Shown: positions 16,916 through 25,600 of the stretch, one piece after another | Layout of the letters: each line of letters starts with the position of its first letter | Numbering within the stretch: the stretch's first letter is position 1 | Made by a program: the position numbers and the translations under genes | Notes under the pieces: generated by a model | The model's input: the letters and a program-made list of their open reading frames with translations, nothing else | Databases searched by the model: none | Told to the model about the DNA's origin: nothing | From: an uncultured Eubacteriales bacterium | GTDB taxonomy: Bacteria > Bacillota > Clostridia > Oscillospirales > Acutalibacteraceae | Reading direction: 5' to 3' | Length of the DNA stretch: 64,000 nucleotides | Assembly (NCBI GenBank): GCA_951801675.1 | Contig: CATONX010000002.1 | Coordinates: forward strand, 1 to 64,000

Positions 16916-19900
16916 TTATTTGGTCAGGCTAAACTGGATGGTCTTATCCGAATCGATCCATTTGCCTTCGGCGCCCTGCGCCTTCGCTGTCAGTGTACGC
17001 GAGCCGGGAGAACCCAGCGACAACGTCACCGTCCAGATGCGTTCGCCGCCCTCGTCCACATAAGTGGGAGTGGTAGAAGCGGCAAGGCCTGCGCCGGACT
17101 CGTTGAAGAACGCTACCTTGGTGACTGCGGTGGTAGTCCTGATCTCGAATGTAATCGGGGTATTGACCTTCATCGTTCCCGATACCAGTTTGACCCCATT
17201 GACCTGCGGATTGTCCCCCACCGGAGGTGCAACCGGCTTGCTGCCAACCGCAAACGACACGGCTACGCCGGACGCGGTCAAAACGCCGTCTTCCCCGGCT
17301 GCTAAAACGTTGAGCGTACGGCTGCCAGCGGTACCCAGCGGGAACTGAAGCGTCCATACTTTGTAGTTGCCCACCGTCTCCACGCCCGTAAAGGCCGCCA
17401 GGCCCAGGCCGGCTTCGGTTTGCAGCGCTACCTGGTTGACGTTTGTAGGCGTAGAGATGGTCGCGGTGATGGTTTCGTTGACCAGATACTGATCTTGGTC
17501 GGTGTTTGCGTTATAAACCGTGGAAGAAAGCTTGGGCTGGATGGACTGGAAGTAAACGTCCATACGCATATCCGAGCCATAATAGTAGCCCGTGTATGCC
17601 GGCTGGTTATACTCACCCTGCTGGCGGTTAATTTCCACCCGGTAGCGCCGGTCGGACATCAAAGTTGCCAGCTTGTGGGTGGAATCTTCGGCGTTAAAAT
17701 AGATGCGCAGCTCTGGCCCTGCTTCGTTGGTGGTGCCCAGAACCAGCTCTTCGCGGTAGTCGCCCAGAAGGTCAGCCTTGATGGCGGGCTGGCCCTTGGT
17801 GCCGCCGTGGACCAGGGTATCCTTGGTGCGCAGAATGTTGGTAAACGCGCCGCCCTTTCCATCGGAATCCTGAAGGGTCACGTTGGCTGCGGCGCCTAAG
17901 GTGCCGTTGGTGCCCGCAACTACCTGCGTGGTGAGATTGGGCCGCCAGTTAATGGTGAAATTGGTGCCCACGGAGGGGTTATACGCGGACTTTGTGCCGT
18001 CATACTGACGCAGACCGCCCAAAATGCCGATGGGCGTGGTACGGGTGCGGTTGTTGTTTCCTACCACCTGCCAGCCGGGCTCGTCGGTAAACTTGCCCAT
18101 GGTGGCGCGTCCATGGTAGAGGCTGGAGCCGGACCAGGCTTCGGCGGTGCCGTTTGCGTCAAAGTAGACGATTTCGCCGGTGTTGGCGTTTTGCATAATC
18201 GCGCCGACCCATCCGCCTTCCGCGGTATCCATCCAGGTCATGGGATCGGTCTGGTCGGGATGGAGGTACGCCACCTGAATGGCGTTGCCGTGCTGGATCT
18301 TATCCCAGGTGCCGGGGCCCACGCCCGGTTCGGTAGAGGTGGAACCGTTTGCAAAATGCCAGTAGTATTCCACGTGGCGGATGCTGCCGTCGCTGTTGTA
18401 GGTGACGCCGCCGTGGATGATCTCATCGTACCCGTCGCCGTCCACGTCCATGATGCTCATTTGATGCTGACCCTGTTCGGTGGCCGAGTAGCCCTTGCCG
18501 TTTTCGTCCCGGACCACATCGCGGGGAGTCTTGGGATCAAACACGTTCGGACCTTCACCGCGGCCCGGGCCGCCGTGGGTCCGGCTGTAAGCGACGCGTC
18601 CGCCGCTGTTGTTGTTGGCGCTGTTTTTAAACGGGTTGGGACATACTTCAAAGCCCGTGTCGGCGATGACCTTGCTGGTCAGATTTTCGCCGTCCCAATC
18701 ATAGCGGGTAAAGGTGGTGCGGGAATAGTAGCCGCGTCCCACCAGAGAGCTGGGGTTCTTGCCGGGGCCGTCCAGGTATGCTGCGGAACTCTTGCTGCGC
18801 TCCACCCGGTTCATGGGCTCGACGGTGGCGGTAAAATCGTTCCACAGAATGCCGATGTCCGGATAGTACTTGCCGGTGACGGGGTCTTTCATACCGGCCT
18901 GCACGGCATAGGGAATGGTGTCCATCTCTGCGCCCGTGGTGCCGTTGAACACGGTGTAGAATTCCGGCGCATCGATCACGTGGCCGCTGACAAACCGGTT
19001 TTGGGGATTGCGGTTGGCATAGAAGAGATGTGCCAGGGCCAGGGCTTCTTCGTCGGTAATGACGTGCTTTTTAAACGCAGCGGGATCCTTAGGCATGGCG
19101 TTGAGGATTTCCCACTGCTCCTGAGTCCAGCCGGTGTCGGCCGCACTTTCGACAAAGGTGTTGTAGGTTCCGGCGGTGCCTACCGGACCGGCTTCCTGCC
19201 CGTCCAGGCCCAGGCGCTCATAGTCGGCCGGGTACATGCCCAGCAGCACCTGCGGAGGATAGGCCCACCAGCCGTAGCCGCCGCGGTCTTCGTAGGCGTT
19301 GTATTCCAGGTTGGGGCCGTAATAGGCAGCCCGCACTTCAGGGTGATCCTGCCAGTTCTTAAAGAACTGGACCATCCACTGGAACAGCGTCCCGTTTTCC
19401 CGGGTAGCGGGAGTGGTAGTGCCGTCGTTGGTGCGGAAATCGTCCTCGTGGCTCCAGTTGCTCGTGCCGTCCCACCGGGTTTGGCCGGTTTCCACCATGG
19501 TGATGTAGGTGTAGGGAACGGAGTCGTCGTACACGCCGTTTTCAAAGCTTCTCCACTTGGAGCCGGGAGCGGTCTTGACTAAGAACTCGGCCTTGCCGTC
19601 TCCGTCCAGATCCTCCAGGTTGGGGGCGGAGTAGTGCTGGCCGGCGCGGATGTTGATGCCAAGGTTAATCTCCCACAAGATGGTGCCGTCCAGCTTATAG
19701 CACTGGTAAATAACCGGTGTGGTATAGTCGGGGTTGATCACGTCGGGGTTGTGGCCCTGCCACTTGATGACAAAGGAAAGCTGACCGGAGCCGTCCACAT
19801 CGGCAACCTGCATTTCGTCCATGTAGTAAGGCCAGGTCTGGGTTTCACCGGCAATGGTGCTATGCGGCAGCGTCACGTCGGCAGGACGATGCAGCGGGAA

Positions 19901-20371
19901 CGCCAGATAGCCGGAAATATCGGCTCCATTGCCGTTAGCATCGGCGTAGCCGTCCGTCAGACGGGGGGCAGGCTTGAGCACCTTGGAACGGCTGACGTAT
20001 TCGCCGTTCATAACCGTAACGATCACATACTCGTCGTTGACCGTTCCGGCAGCGTCGAGATAGTCGGTACTGTCGGTGACATCGGCAATCTTTACGCCAT
20101 TTTTGAAAACGGCGAAGTCGGTTCCCGTCAGGCGTTTGGCTGCATCGTCAAACCCGGTTGCTTCCTCGGGAAAGAGACGCCAGGAAAGGAACACACCGTT
20201 GCTCACGGCCGCGCAAAGGAAGCCGCGGTCCATTTCGCTTTCGTAGACATCGAATACGGCCTCCGGCAAGGAGGAAACCGTGCCTTCAGCGGCAGCCGTA
20301 TTGACGGCGAGCGGGGATAGACATAGAGTCAGTGCCAAAATCAGGGATGCTATTTTCTTGCTTTTTGCCAT
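16916..20371 (-). CDS. Secreted rhamnogalacturonan lyase, polysaccharide lyase family 11 (copy 3, divergent)
   Basis: 1151 residues with GGAGGC before the ATG and a signal peptide (MAKSKKIASLILALTLCLSPLAVNTAAA). The PL11 hallmarks are recognisable but more diverged: MDRGFLCAAVSNGVFLSWRLFPEE, DVDGSGQLSFVIKW, DLDGDGKAEFLVKTAPG, DVDGDGYDEIIHGG, DYREELVLGT and EYNQPAYTGYYYGSD. It carries long extra loops in mid-domain (about residues 300-480; GGYGWWAYPPQVLLGMYPADY), which may reshape the substrate cleft and change specificity. The same two modules as in copies 1 and 2 form the C terminus (about 945-1035 and 1050-1151). It is transcribed towards copy 2 from its own upstream region. Lyase activity is inferred from the family; its substrate may differ from the other two. 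Confidence 0.9.
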   Translation of the reverse strand: MAKSKKIASLILALTLCLSPLAVNTAAAEGTVSSLPEAVFDVYESEMDRGFLCAAVSNGVFLSWRLFPEEATGFDDAAKRLTGTDFAVFKNGVKIADVTDSTDYLDAAGTVNDEYVIVTVMNGEYVSRSKVLKPAPRLTDGYADANGNGADISGYLAFPLHRPADVTLPHSTIAGETQTWPYYMDEMQVADVDGSGQLSFVIKWQGHNPDVINPDYTTPVIYQCYKLDGTILWEINLGINIRAGQHYSAPNLEDLDGDGKAEFLVKTAPGSKWRSFENGVYDDSVPYTYITMVETGQTRWDGTSNWSHEDDFRTNDGTTTPATRENGTLFQWMVQFFKNWQDHPEVRAAYYGPNLEYNAYEDRGGYGWWAYPPQVLLGMYPADYERLGLDGQEAGPVGTAGTYNTFVESAADTGWTQEQWEILNAMPKDPAAFKKHVITDEEALALAHLFYANRNPQNRFVSGHVIDAPEFYTVFNGTTGAEMDTIPYAVQAGMKDPVTGKYYPDIGILWNDFTATVEPMNRVERSKSSAAYLDGPGKNPSSLVGRGYYSRTTFTRYDWDGENLTSKVIADTGFEVCPNPFKNSANNNSGGRVAYSRTHGGPGRGEGPNVFDPKTPRDVVRDENGKGYSATEQGQHQMSIMDVDGDGYDEIIHGGVTYNSDGSIRHVEYYWHFANGSTSTEPGVGPGTWDKIQHGNAIQVAYLHPDQTDPMTWMDTAEGGWVGAIMQNANTGEIVYFDANGTAEAWSGSSLYHGRATMGKFTDEPGWQVVGNNNRTRTTPIGILGGLRQYDGTKSAYNPSVGTNFTINWRPNLTTQVVAGTNGTLGAAANVTLQDSDGKGGAFTNILRTKDTLVHGGTKGQPAIKADLLGDYREELVLGTTNEAGPELRIYFNAEDSTHKLATLMSDRRYRVEINRQQGEYNQPAYTGYYYGSDMRMDVYFQSIQPKLSSTVYNANTDQDQYLVNETITATISTPTNVNQVALQTEAGLGLAAFTGVETVGNYKVWTLQFPLGTAGSRTLNVLAAGEDGVLTASGVAVSFAVGSKPVAPPVGDNPQVNGVKLVSGTMKVNTPITFEIRTTTAVTKVAFFNESGAGLAASTTPTYVDEGGERIWTVTLSLGSPGSRTLTAKAQGAEGKWIDSDKTIQFSLTK

Positions 20372-20825
20372 TTTTCTACGCCTCCATTCTTCTTATGCAT
20401 GGTTTTTTATGTTTTTCCGGCAGTTTTCCCTCCTTTTCATGCCATATATTTGCGGATTTGTGCGTATATGATTCCAGCATCCGCATCAGTCGGGCCGGAA
20501 AGCCGCATGATATCTGCGGCAGCTTGCAGAATATCCTCTTTTTTTGCAGGCTGCCCCCGATCTTTATGGAATACTGCAGATTTTTAAAATTCTCCCTTTT
20601 AATCTGAAAAATCAAGCGTACCGGTTTTATCTTTCTTCCACAACTGGAGAAAATCGCCTTTTATGATCTAGACGCATAAAGTGTACCAGTTTATGGATGT
20701 GAATACTATTGACATATTCCATAATCATAGTGGTAAAAATATATAAGATTTACCAAATATAAACGTTACTTCATGAAATATCTAAGTTTACCGGTACAAT
20801 TAGAACATGCGCTGCGGTATCTCTG
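20372..20825 (-). promoter_or_regulatory. Upstream region of lyase copy 3 with three related operator-like sites
   Basis: Gene-free AT-rich region. A motif of the form TGTACCGGTTTAT occurs at 20617-20630 (CGTACCGGTTTTAT), 20682-20695 (TGTACCAGTTTATG) and, on the other strand, 20785-20798 (AGTTTACCGGTACA). The third copy contains the palindrome TACCGGTA. These may bind a LacI- or GntR-type sugar repressor. No promoter was firmly assigned. Confidence 0.35.
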
Positions 20826-20887
20826 CCGTCGTATAAAAACGCCCGAATCAGCTGTCATCAGCCGTTTCGGGCGCTTTTATACGACGG
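20826..20887. other. Long hairpin with 23-bp arms
   Basis: Left arm 20826-20848 begins CCGTCGTATAAAA and the right arm ends TTTTATACGACGG at 20887, with two mismatches and a 16-nt loop. There is no T tract outside the stem, so it is not a standard terminator. No gene is adjacent. Confidence 0.5.
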
Positions 20888-21122
20888 TTTAAGAAGGCGG
20901 CCGCAGATGAACCAATGCGGTCTTGCGATCGAATTATCATTTGGGAAGAACAGGGTTCCTCGAATTCAATCACATCCAGAGAAAATCACATGTTTGTGAT
21001 AAGCATTCAGACCTACCTCTTGAAGTTTCCGGAAAAAAGGGGAAAGCGGGCGGCAATGAGTTTTGCTTCGGGCCGACGGCAGCGCTATTTGCGCCTGGTA
21101 TGTTGCATTTCCATGTACAACA
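20888..21122. other. Gene-free spacer
   Basis: 235 bp before the tRNA-Lys terminator. ORFs here are short, overlap the terminator and lack ribosome sites; nothing else was recognised. Confidence 0.4.
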
Positions 21123-21166
21123 AAAAAGCCACCCTGTAAACAATCCGTTTACAGGGTGGCTTTTTT
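21123..21166 (-). terminator. Terminator of tRNA-Lys
   Basis: Stem AAAAAAGCCACCCTGTAAAC / GTTTACAGGGTGGCTTTTTT with loop AATC, directly beyond the CCA end of the tRNA. Confidence 0.9.
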
Positions 21167-21242
21167 TGGTGACCCATCGGAGATTCGAACTCCGGACACC
21201 TTGATTAAAAGTCAAGTGCTCTGCCAACTGAGCTAATGGGTC
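21167..21242 (-). tRNA. tRNA-Lys (anticodon TTT)
   Basis: 76 nt including an encoded CCA. The acceptor stem is GACCCAT / ATGGGTC, the D arm TAGCTCAGTTGG, the anticodon loop CTTTTAA (anticodon TTT), and the T loop GTTCGAATC. All four cloverleaf stems pair. Confidence 0.97.
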
Positions 21243-21302
21243 AAATTTCAGTCACAGGCCTTTCCTACCGATCGCTTGGATAAGCCATAAAGTGACTAAA
21301 AT

Positions 21303-21331
21303 ATTATAGCAATGGAAGCATGGCTTGTCAA
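21303..21331 (-). promoter_or_regulatory. Consensus promoter of tRNA-Lys
   Basis: TTGACA and TATAAT on the minus strand, exactly 17 bp apart; both hexamers match consensus. Confidence 0.88.
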
Positions 21332-21366
21332 GTATTTATTCCCAGTCTGGCAGCAAGATATCCGTT

Positions 21367-22980
21367 CTATCCGTGCTTTTTATGGATGAATTTCACAAAT
21401 AACCAAATCAGCATCACCATGGAGGCGCAGTATCCTAAGATTCCAAGGAAGGGAATCCCCAGAATCTGAGGCTGCATCTGCGTGGTGCAGATGAGGCTTG
21501 AGCCAATGAGGAGAGCGGCCGTAATGATGCCGACCACGATTTTATTGACCATTTTGTCCAGCTGGTTCAATGGTTCTTCCGAGCCGGTGATCTCCAGGTT
21601 GAGCTTTCCCTGCCCTTTGATGGCCATTTTCAAGGCGTCGGAAACCTGCGCGGGAATGTCCAGCGATTTGCGGGAGGTGGCCAGAAAGGACCGGCCCGCA
21701 TGGCGGATTTCCCGTTTGAAATCGAACTCTTCCGCTAGGTTGCCGGAGAGATGGTTGGCCATAATCTGAATGAAATTGACCTGGGGACACACCCGGCTGA
21801 GCACTCCCTCAATGGTGACTACGCCCCGGCCCAGCATGGTGATCTCAGCGGGCATGGATATGTTGTGGTCAGCGGCAAGGGTGGTTAGCTCGGTGACGAC
21901 TTTGCCCAAATCCATACTGCCAAGCTCCATACTGCCGTATTTCGTCAGCATGTCGTCGATGTCGGTATAAAGGCGGGCGTGGTTGATGCGGCCGTTGTGG
22001 TTGCCGATGGTCAGCAGGATGGTTTTGAGCTCATAAACGTCGGAGGTGACAATGGCCTTGACCGCGCGGCGAAAAAGCGCCTGGTCCCGAGGAGAAAGGC
22101 GCCCCATCATTCCCAGATCCAGCCAGATGACCTTCCCGCCTCGTACCCGGATGTTGCCCGGATGAGGGTCGGCGTGGAAAAAGGCGTCGTCAAGTATCTG
22201 CTTAACGTAGTTTTGCGCCAGCTTGATCCCGATTTCCTCCATGTCGTACCCGTGCTGCTCCAAGGCCTTCCCGTCGTCGAGCGAATAGCCGTCGATGTAC
22301 TCCATCACCAGCAGCTGCGGCGTGGTCAGCTTCCACACCACCTGAGGCCAGCCGATGTAGGCGATGTCCGCGTTGCACTTGGCGAATTCCCGGATGTGGT
22401 CGGCTTCCACCAGGAAATCCATCTCCTGCTGGGCCACGTTCCACATTTCTCCCAGTACCGCCTTCAGGTCGATCACATCCCCCGCCGGACCGCTGACGAA
22501 ATGCAGAAGGCCCACCGCCTTTTGCATCAGGCGGATGTCCCTTGACATGGTTTCCCGGATACCGGGACGCTGCACCTTGATGACCACGTCCGACCCGTCC
22601 AGAAGGGTCGCCCGGTGCACCTGGGCGATGGAGGCGGACCCCAGAGGCTGCTCGTCAATAAAGGAGAAAATTTCCGCCGCCGGCTTTTCGTACTGCTCCT
22701 CGATAACCGCTTTTACCTGTTCAAACGCAAAGGCCTTTACGTCGGCGCGCAGCTTCGTCAGCTCCAGGCAGTACCGCTCGGGCAGAATGTCGGTGCGCAT
22801 AGACATGATCTGCCCGAGCTTGACATAGGTGGGCCCCAGATCCTCCAGAATCAAGCGCAGCTTTTGAGGGGTCATCCCTTTGACCACGCCGTGTCTAGCC
22901 AGGATCTCCAGCATTTCCTTCAGGCGCTGCCGGGTAGGATTCTCTTTATTCTTCTTCGTCGGTGTCGCACTCGCACTCAT
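21367..22980 (-). CDS. ABC1/AarF (UbiB-family) atypical kinase
   Basis: 537 residues. Hallmarks of the ABC1 family are LGPTYVKLGQIMSMRTDILP (the KxGQ motif), DVVIKVQRPGI with the nucleotide-binding Lys, LVMEYIDGYSL, HADPHPGNIRVRGG and VIWLDLGMMG. The C terminus has two membrane helices (IVVGIITAALLIGSSLI and FLGILGYCASMVMLIWLFV). In proteobacteria and mitochondria relatives support ubiquinone synthesis; many Clostridia lack quinones, so the function here is open and may concern lipids or the membrane. It overlaps the phasin-like gene by 35 bp, so the two are tightly coupled. Confidence 0.9.
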   Translation of the reverse strand: MSASATPTKKNKENPTRQRLKEMLEILARHGVVKGMTPQKLRLILEDLGPTYVKLGQIMSMRTDILPERYCLELTKLRADVKAFAFEQVKAVIEEQYEKPAAEIFSFIDEQPLGSASIAQVHRATLLDGSDVVIKVQRPGIRETMSRDIRLMQKAVGLLHFVSGPAGDVIDLKAVLGEMWNVAQQEMDFLVEADHIREFAKCNADIAYIGWPQVVWKLTTPQLLVMEYIDGYSLDDGKALEQHGYDMEEIGIKLAQNYVKQILDDAFFHADPHPGNIRVRGGKVIWLDLGMMGRLSPRDQALFRRAVKAIVTSDVYELKTILLTIGNHNGRINHARLYTDIDDMLTKYGSMELGSMDLGKVVTELTTLAADHNISMPAEITMLGRGVVTIEGVLSRVCPQVNFIQIMANHLSGNLAEEFDFKREIRHAGRSFLATSRKSLDIPAQVSDALKMAIKGQGKLNLEITGSEEPLNQLDKMVNKIVVGIITAALLIGSSLICTTQMQPQILGIPFLGILGYCASMVMLIWLFVKFIHKKHG

Positions 22981-23293
22981 TGGTTTTCTCCATCTCGTTG
23001 AGCTTCTTTTTGAGAGCCTCCAGCTCCTCGGGGGTCAGCTTGTCCACGGCGTTTAGAAGATCCTCCGCCTTCGGCTCGGCGGCCTCTTCCTTCACCACCG
23101 TCACATGGACATGCTCCTTCACCGCTTCGTCCACCTTGTGCTTGAGCTCCTCGTTGAGCACCTTGCCCTGCTCCACCGTCAGCTCGCCCTTTTTGACGAA
23201 TTCTTCCACCAAACTGCCGGCCTTTTCCGCCGTGCAGGCTACCGCACCGATGCCGGCCAATAACACGCGTTTCATTTCTTCCGTAAAGTTCAT
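22946..23293 (-). CDS. Phasin-like coiled-coil protein
   Basis: 115 residues with GGAGGA before the ATG. It has an amphipathic, strongly charged helical composition (FTEEMKRVLLAGIGAVACTAEKAGSLVEEFVKKGELT) like the phasin / polyhydroxyalkanoate-regulator-related proteins often found beside ABC1 kinases. The C-terminal 40 residues are acidic (KLTPEELEALKKKLNEMEK ... CDTDEEE). No enzymatic motif. Its 3' end overlaps the kinase start by 35 bp, so it is the first gene of a two-gene operon. A membrane-surface or scaffold role is inferred. Confidence 0.75.
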   Translation of the reverse strand: MNFTEEMKRVLLAGIGAVACTAEKAGSLVEEFVKKGELTVEQGKVLNEELKHKVDEAVKEHVHVTVVKEEAAEPKAEDLLNAVDKLTPEELEALKKKLNEMEKTNECECDTDEEE

Positions 23294-23352
23294 GAGAAAT
23301 CCTCCTTATGGCTCATTTTTTGGGAAAGGGACATTCGTCTGTGAATAAACAG

Positions 23353-23386
23353 AAAGGCGCCCGCGAAATAAGCGGGCGCCTCTTTT
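23353..23386 (-). terminator. Terminator of the flippase gene
   Basis: Stem AGGCGCCCGC / GCGGGCGCCT with loop near TTATTTC, 140 bp beyond the flippase stop, with a T-rich 3' side on the minus strand. Confidence 0.7.
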
Positions 23387-23524
23387 GCAATCGACTGGTA
23401 TCAACCCGCTTATGGATGGTTCGCGGTATACCGGTATCTGTGTGTCCCATTATACCTGTGAGCGCCCGCTTTGTCAAACGCCGGGCGAAGGCCCGTTTCT
23501 TAGTGTGCGGCGCGGGCCCCTAAG

Positions 23525-25078
23525 TTATTCGCGGCGCCCGGCAGACGCTTTGAAGATGGACTGGAACCATTTGAGGTCCTCGCCGTTAAAGCAGCCGGTG
23601 ATGGGCAGCAATAGGGCGTAGAGCAGCAGGGTGGCCACGATCTGTTCAATGGCCGTAAACCAGGCGGGCTGGGATAAAAAATGCGGAATCAGCCGGAAGG
23701 ACAGGGAAACCGAAAGGGAAGAGAGGGCCGCGCAGAGGGCGGGCCGCAGAATCCAGCAGGAGACGTTTAATTTGATTTGAGACACCTTTACAAGCCGGCT
23801 GATGCTCAAAAGGGAATTGAGGACATTGCTGAAATACAAAACGATCAGGTATCCTTCCACGCCTTTCATCGGGATCAGCCACCAGATGAGGCCGATGCGG
23901 ATGACCGAGTCGATGGTATTGGTGCGCAGGGTGCTCAGCTGCTCGCCCAGGCCCTTGAGCATGCCGTCCACCACGTTGTCCAGGTACATCAGCGGCACCA
24001 ACGGGGCAAGGAGCTTGAGCAGATGGCCGCAGTCCTTGGAGTTATAAATCGCCAGCCCCAATTCGTCGGAAAAGCAAATGTAAATGCTGGTCATGACGAT
24101 GGAGAACAATAGGGTGATCTGAAAGGCCCGGGAAGCAATGTTGCTGATACGGCGCTTGTTTTTGACGGCGTTTGCTTCCGAAATCTCAGGGATCAGCAGG
24201 CTCGTGAAGGAAGAGAGAAAGGCGGCAGGGAAGAAGAGGATGGGCATGACCATCCCTTTTAACATGCCGAATACCGACAAAGACCCTTCCGTGGAAGCCC
24301 CATGCTTTTTGAGTCCGGCAGGGATCATGGTGTTTTCCAGAGTGATCAGGCCGTTTCGCAGGTAGGAGCTGGCGGACACCGGCAGAATGATGGCAAAAAT
24401 CCGCTTGAAAACCCCGCGCTTGGTGGGCTGGTCGGTCCCGGTCTTACGCTTTTCGAAGCAGTAGAGCACAAACACAAAGAGGCAGGAAAGTACCTCGGAC
24501 GCCACCGACCCGATGACGATGGCACAGCAGGCGTATTCCAGCGAATCGGGCATAAACAGGGTAATGACCAAAATGGTGGCGGCCATTCCGGCGAACTGCT
24601 CGAAAATTTGGGCGGCTGAGGATTTGACCACCCGCCGCTTAGCTAAAAAGTAGCCGTTAAAGCAGGAGGACACTGCCAGAAACGGCAGGGCAAAGGCCAG
24701 CACCCGCAGGGAGAGGACGGTACGCGAATCGGCGAGCCACTGGTTTCCGATAAGTCCCGCCGAACAAAAAAGAACGCTCCCCGCCGTCACGCTTAAGAGC
24801 ATGCTCAAGGCCACGCATTTTCGCATGGCGTAGCGGGCGGTGTTTTCATTGCCCTTGGCCGACTCTTCGGTGGTAAGCCTTGTAACCGCCAAGCTGATGC
24901 CGGAGGTGGACACCGTGATAAACAAACAGTAAACCGACACGATGAGCTGGTAAAGTCCCATGCCCTCCGCGCCGATTTTGTTGGAGATATACACGGTATA
25001 GGAAATGTCCACCGTTTTTAAAAACAGGGCGGTGGCGGTCATAACCAGCCCGCTTAGAAGAAACGCTCGTTTTTTCAT
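23525..25078 (-). CDS. MOP-superfamily oligosaccharide/lipid flippase, SpoVB-like
   Basis: 517 residues with 13-14 hydrophobic segments. The N terminus (GLVMTATALFLKTVDISYTVYISNKIGAEGMGLYQL, then SGISLAVTRLTTEE) is typical of the SpoVB/MurJ-type polysaccharide-biosynthesis branch in spore-forming Clostridia. Bacillus SpoVB is required for spore cortex formation and is thought to flip lipid-linked precursors. Paralogues in Clostridia are numerous, so the sporulation role is likely but not certain. It is transcribed alone, ending 140 bp before a terminator. Confidence 0.85.
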   Translation of the reverse strand: MKKRAFLLSGLVMTATALFLKTVDISYTVYISNKIGAEGMGLYQLIVSVYCLFITVSTSGISLAVTRLTTEESAKGNENTARYAMRKCVALSMLLSVTAGSVLFCSAGLIGNQWLADSRTVLSLRVLAFALPFLAVSSCFNGYFLAKRRVVKSSAAQIFEQFAGMAATILVITLFMPDSLEYACCAIVIGSVASEVLSCLFVFVLYCFEKRKTGTDQPTKRGVFKRIFAIILPVSASSYLRNGLITLENTMIPAGLKKHGASTEGSLSVFGMLKGMVMPILFFPAAFLSSFTSLLIPEISEANAVKNKRRISNIASRAFQITLLFSIVMTSIYICFSDELGLAIYNSKDCGHLLKLLAPLVPLMYLDNVVDGMLKGLGEQLSTLRTNTIDSVIRIGLIWWLIPMKGVEGYLIVLYFSNVLNSLLSISRLVKVSQIKLNVSCWILRPALCAALSSLSVSLSFRLIPHFLSQPAWFTAIEQIVATLLLYALLLPITGCFNGEDLKWFQSIFKASAGRRE

Positions 25079-25185
25079 CGATTCACACCTTCACGATCCC
25101 TAGGGGGATTTTGGTACAAAGGTATCAGTCAATGATATGTCCAAACGTGGCGTCTCATGTCAGTTTTGTTGCGAAGGGAAATAGG

Positions 25186-25488
25186 TTACGGGTTCCAGAG
25201 ATAGATGGAAAGGTCCACCGTGGAGTCCTTTCGCAGTGCGATTCCTTCGGCTAAAAGCCGCCGTTCCTGCTCCCCGGGCAGGCCGAAGGTGCCTTCCGGC
25301 GCCATGCCGCCCAGACGGCTGACCACCCGGTGGCAGGGAACCGCAGGGTCCTTGCAGCGGCACAGGGCACCGCCCACCACCCGGGAGGCCCTGGGACTTC
25401 CGGCCAAGGCGGCGATCTGCCCATAGGTGGCCACTTTGCCCTTTGGAATGCGGCGCACGGCAGCATAAACCGCGTCATAAAAGGTCAT
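25186..25488 (-). CDS. MGMT-family DNA-binding-domain protein (alkyltransferase type)
   Basis: 100 residues, so only the C-terminal half of a classical O6-methylguanine-DNA methyltransferase is present. Motifs: FYDAVYAAVRRIPKGKVATYGQIA, ASRVVGGALCR, and the active-site box PCHRVVSRLGG, followed by RRLLAEGI. Unlike alkyltransferase-like (ATL) proteins, which replace the acceptor Cys (often by Trp), this one keeps Cys in PCHRV. It may therefore transfer alkyl groups or may only recognise damage. Divergent from cysK. Confidence 0.88.
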   Translation of the reverse strand: MTFYDAVYAAVRRIPKGKVATYGQIAALAGSPRASRVVGGALCRCKDPAVPCHRVVSRLGGMAPEGTFGLPGEQERRLLAEGIALRKDSTVDLSIYLWNP

Positions 25489-25515
25489 TCGGCTCGTCCT
25501 TTCTTTCTAAGAAAA

Positions 25516-25544
25516 TTGAAAATCCCGCTTGGGTATGCTACCAT
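25516..25544 (+). promoter_or_regulatory. Promoter of cysK
   Basis: TTGAAA (25516-25521), 17 bp, TACCAT (25539-25544). A GC-rich hairpin CGCCGCC / GGCGGCG (about 25559-25580) follows before the ribosome site; its role is unclear. Confidence 0.5.
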
Positions 25545-25600
25545 GATACCAAAGATCCCCGCCGCCTGCAAAGGGCGGCGGCGAAAGGCGGCAGGTATCT

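Noticed and set aside
18113-19582. 489-residue plus-strand ORF inside lyase copy 3
   Set aside because: Antisense shadow of the minus-strand lyase, without its own ribosome site or domain.
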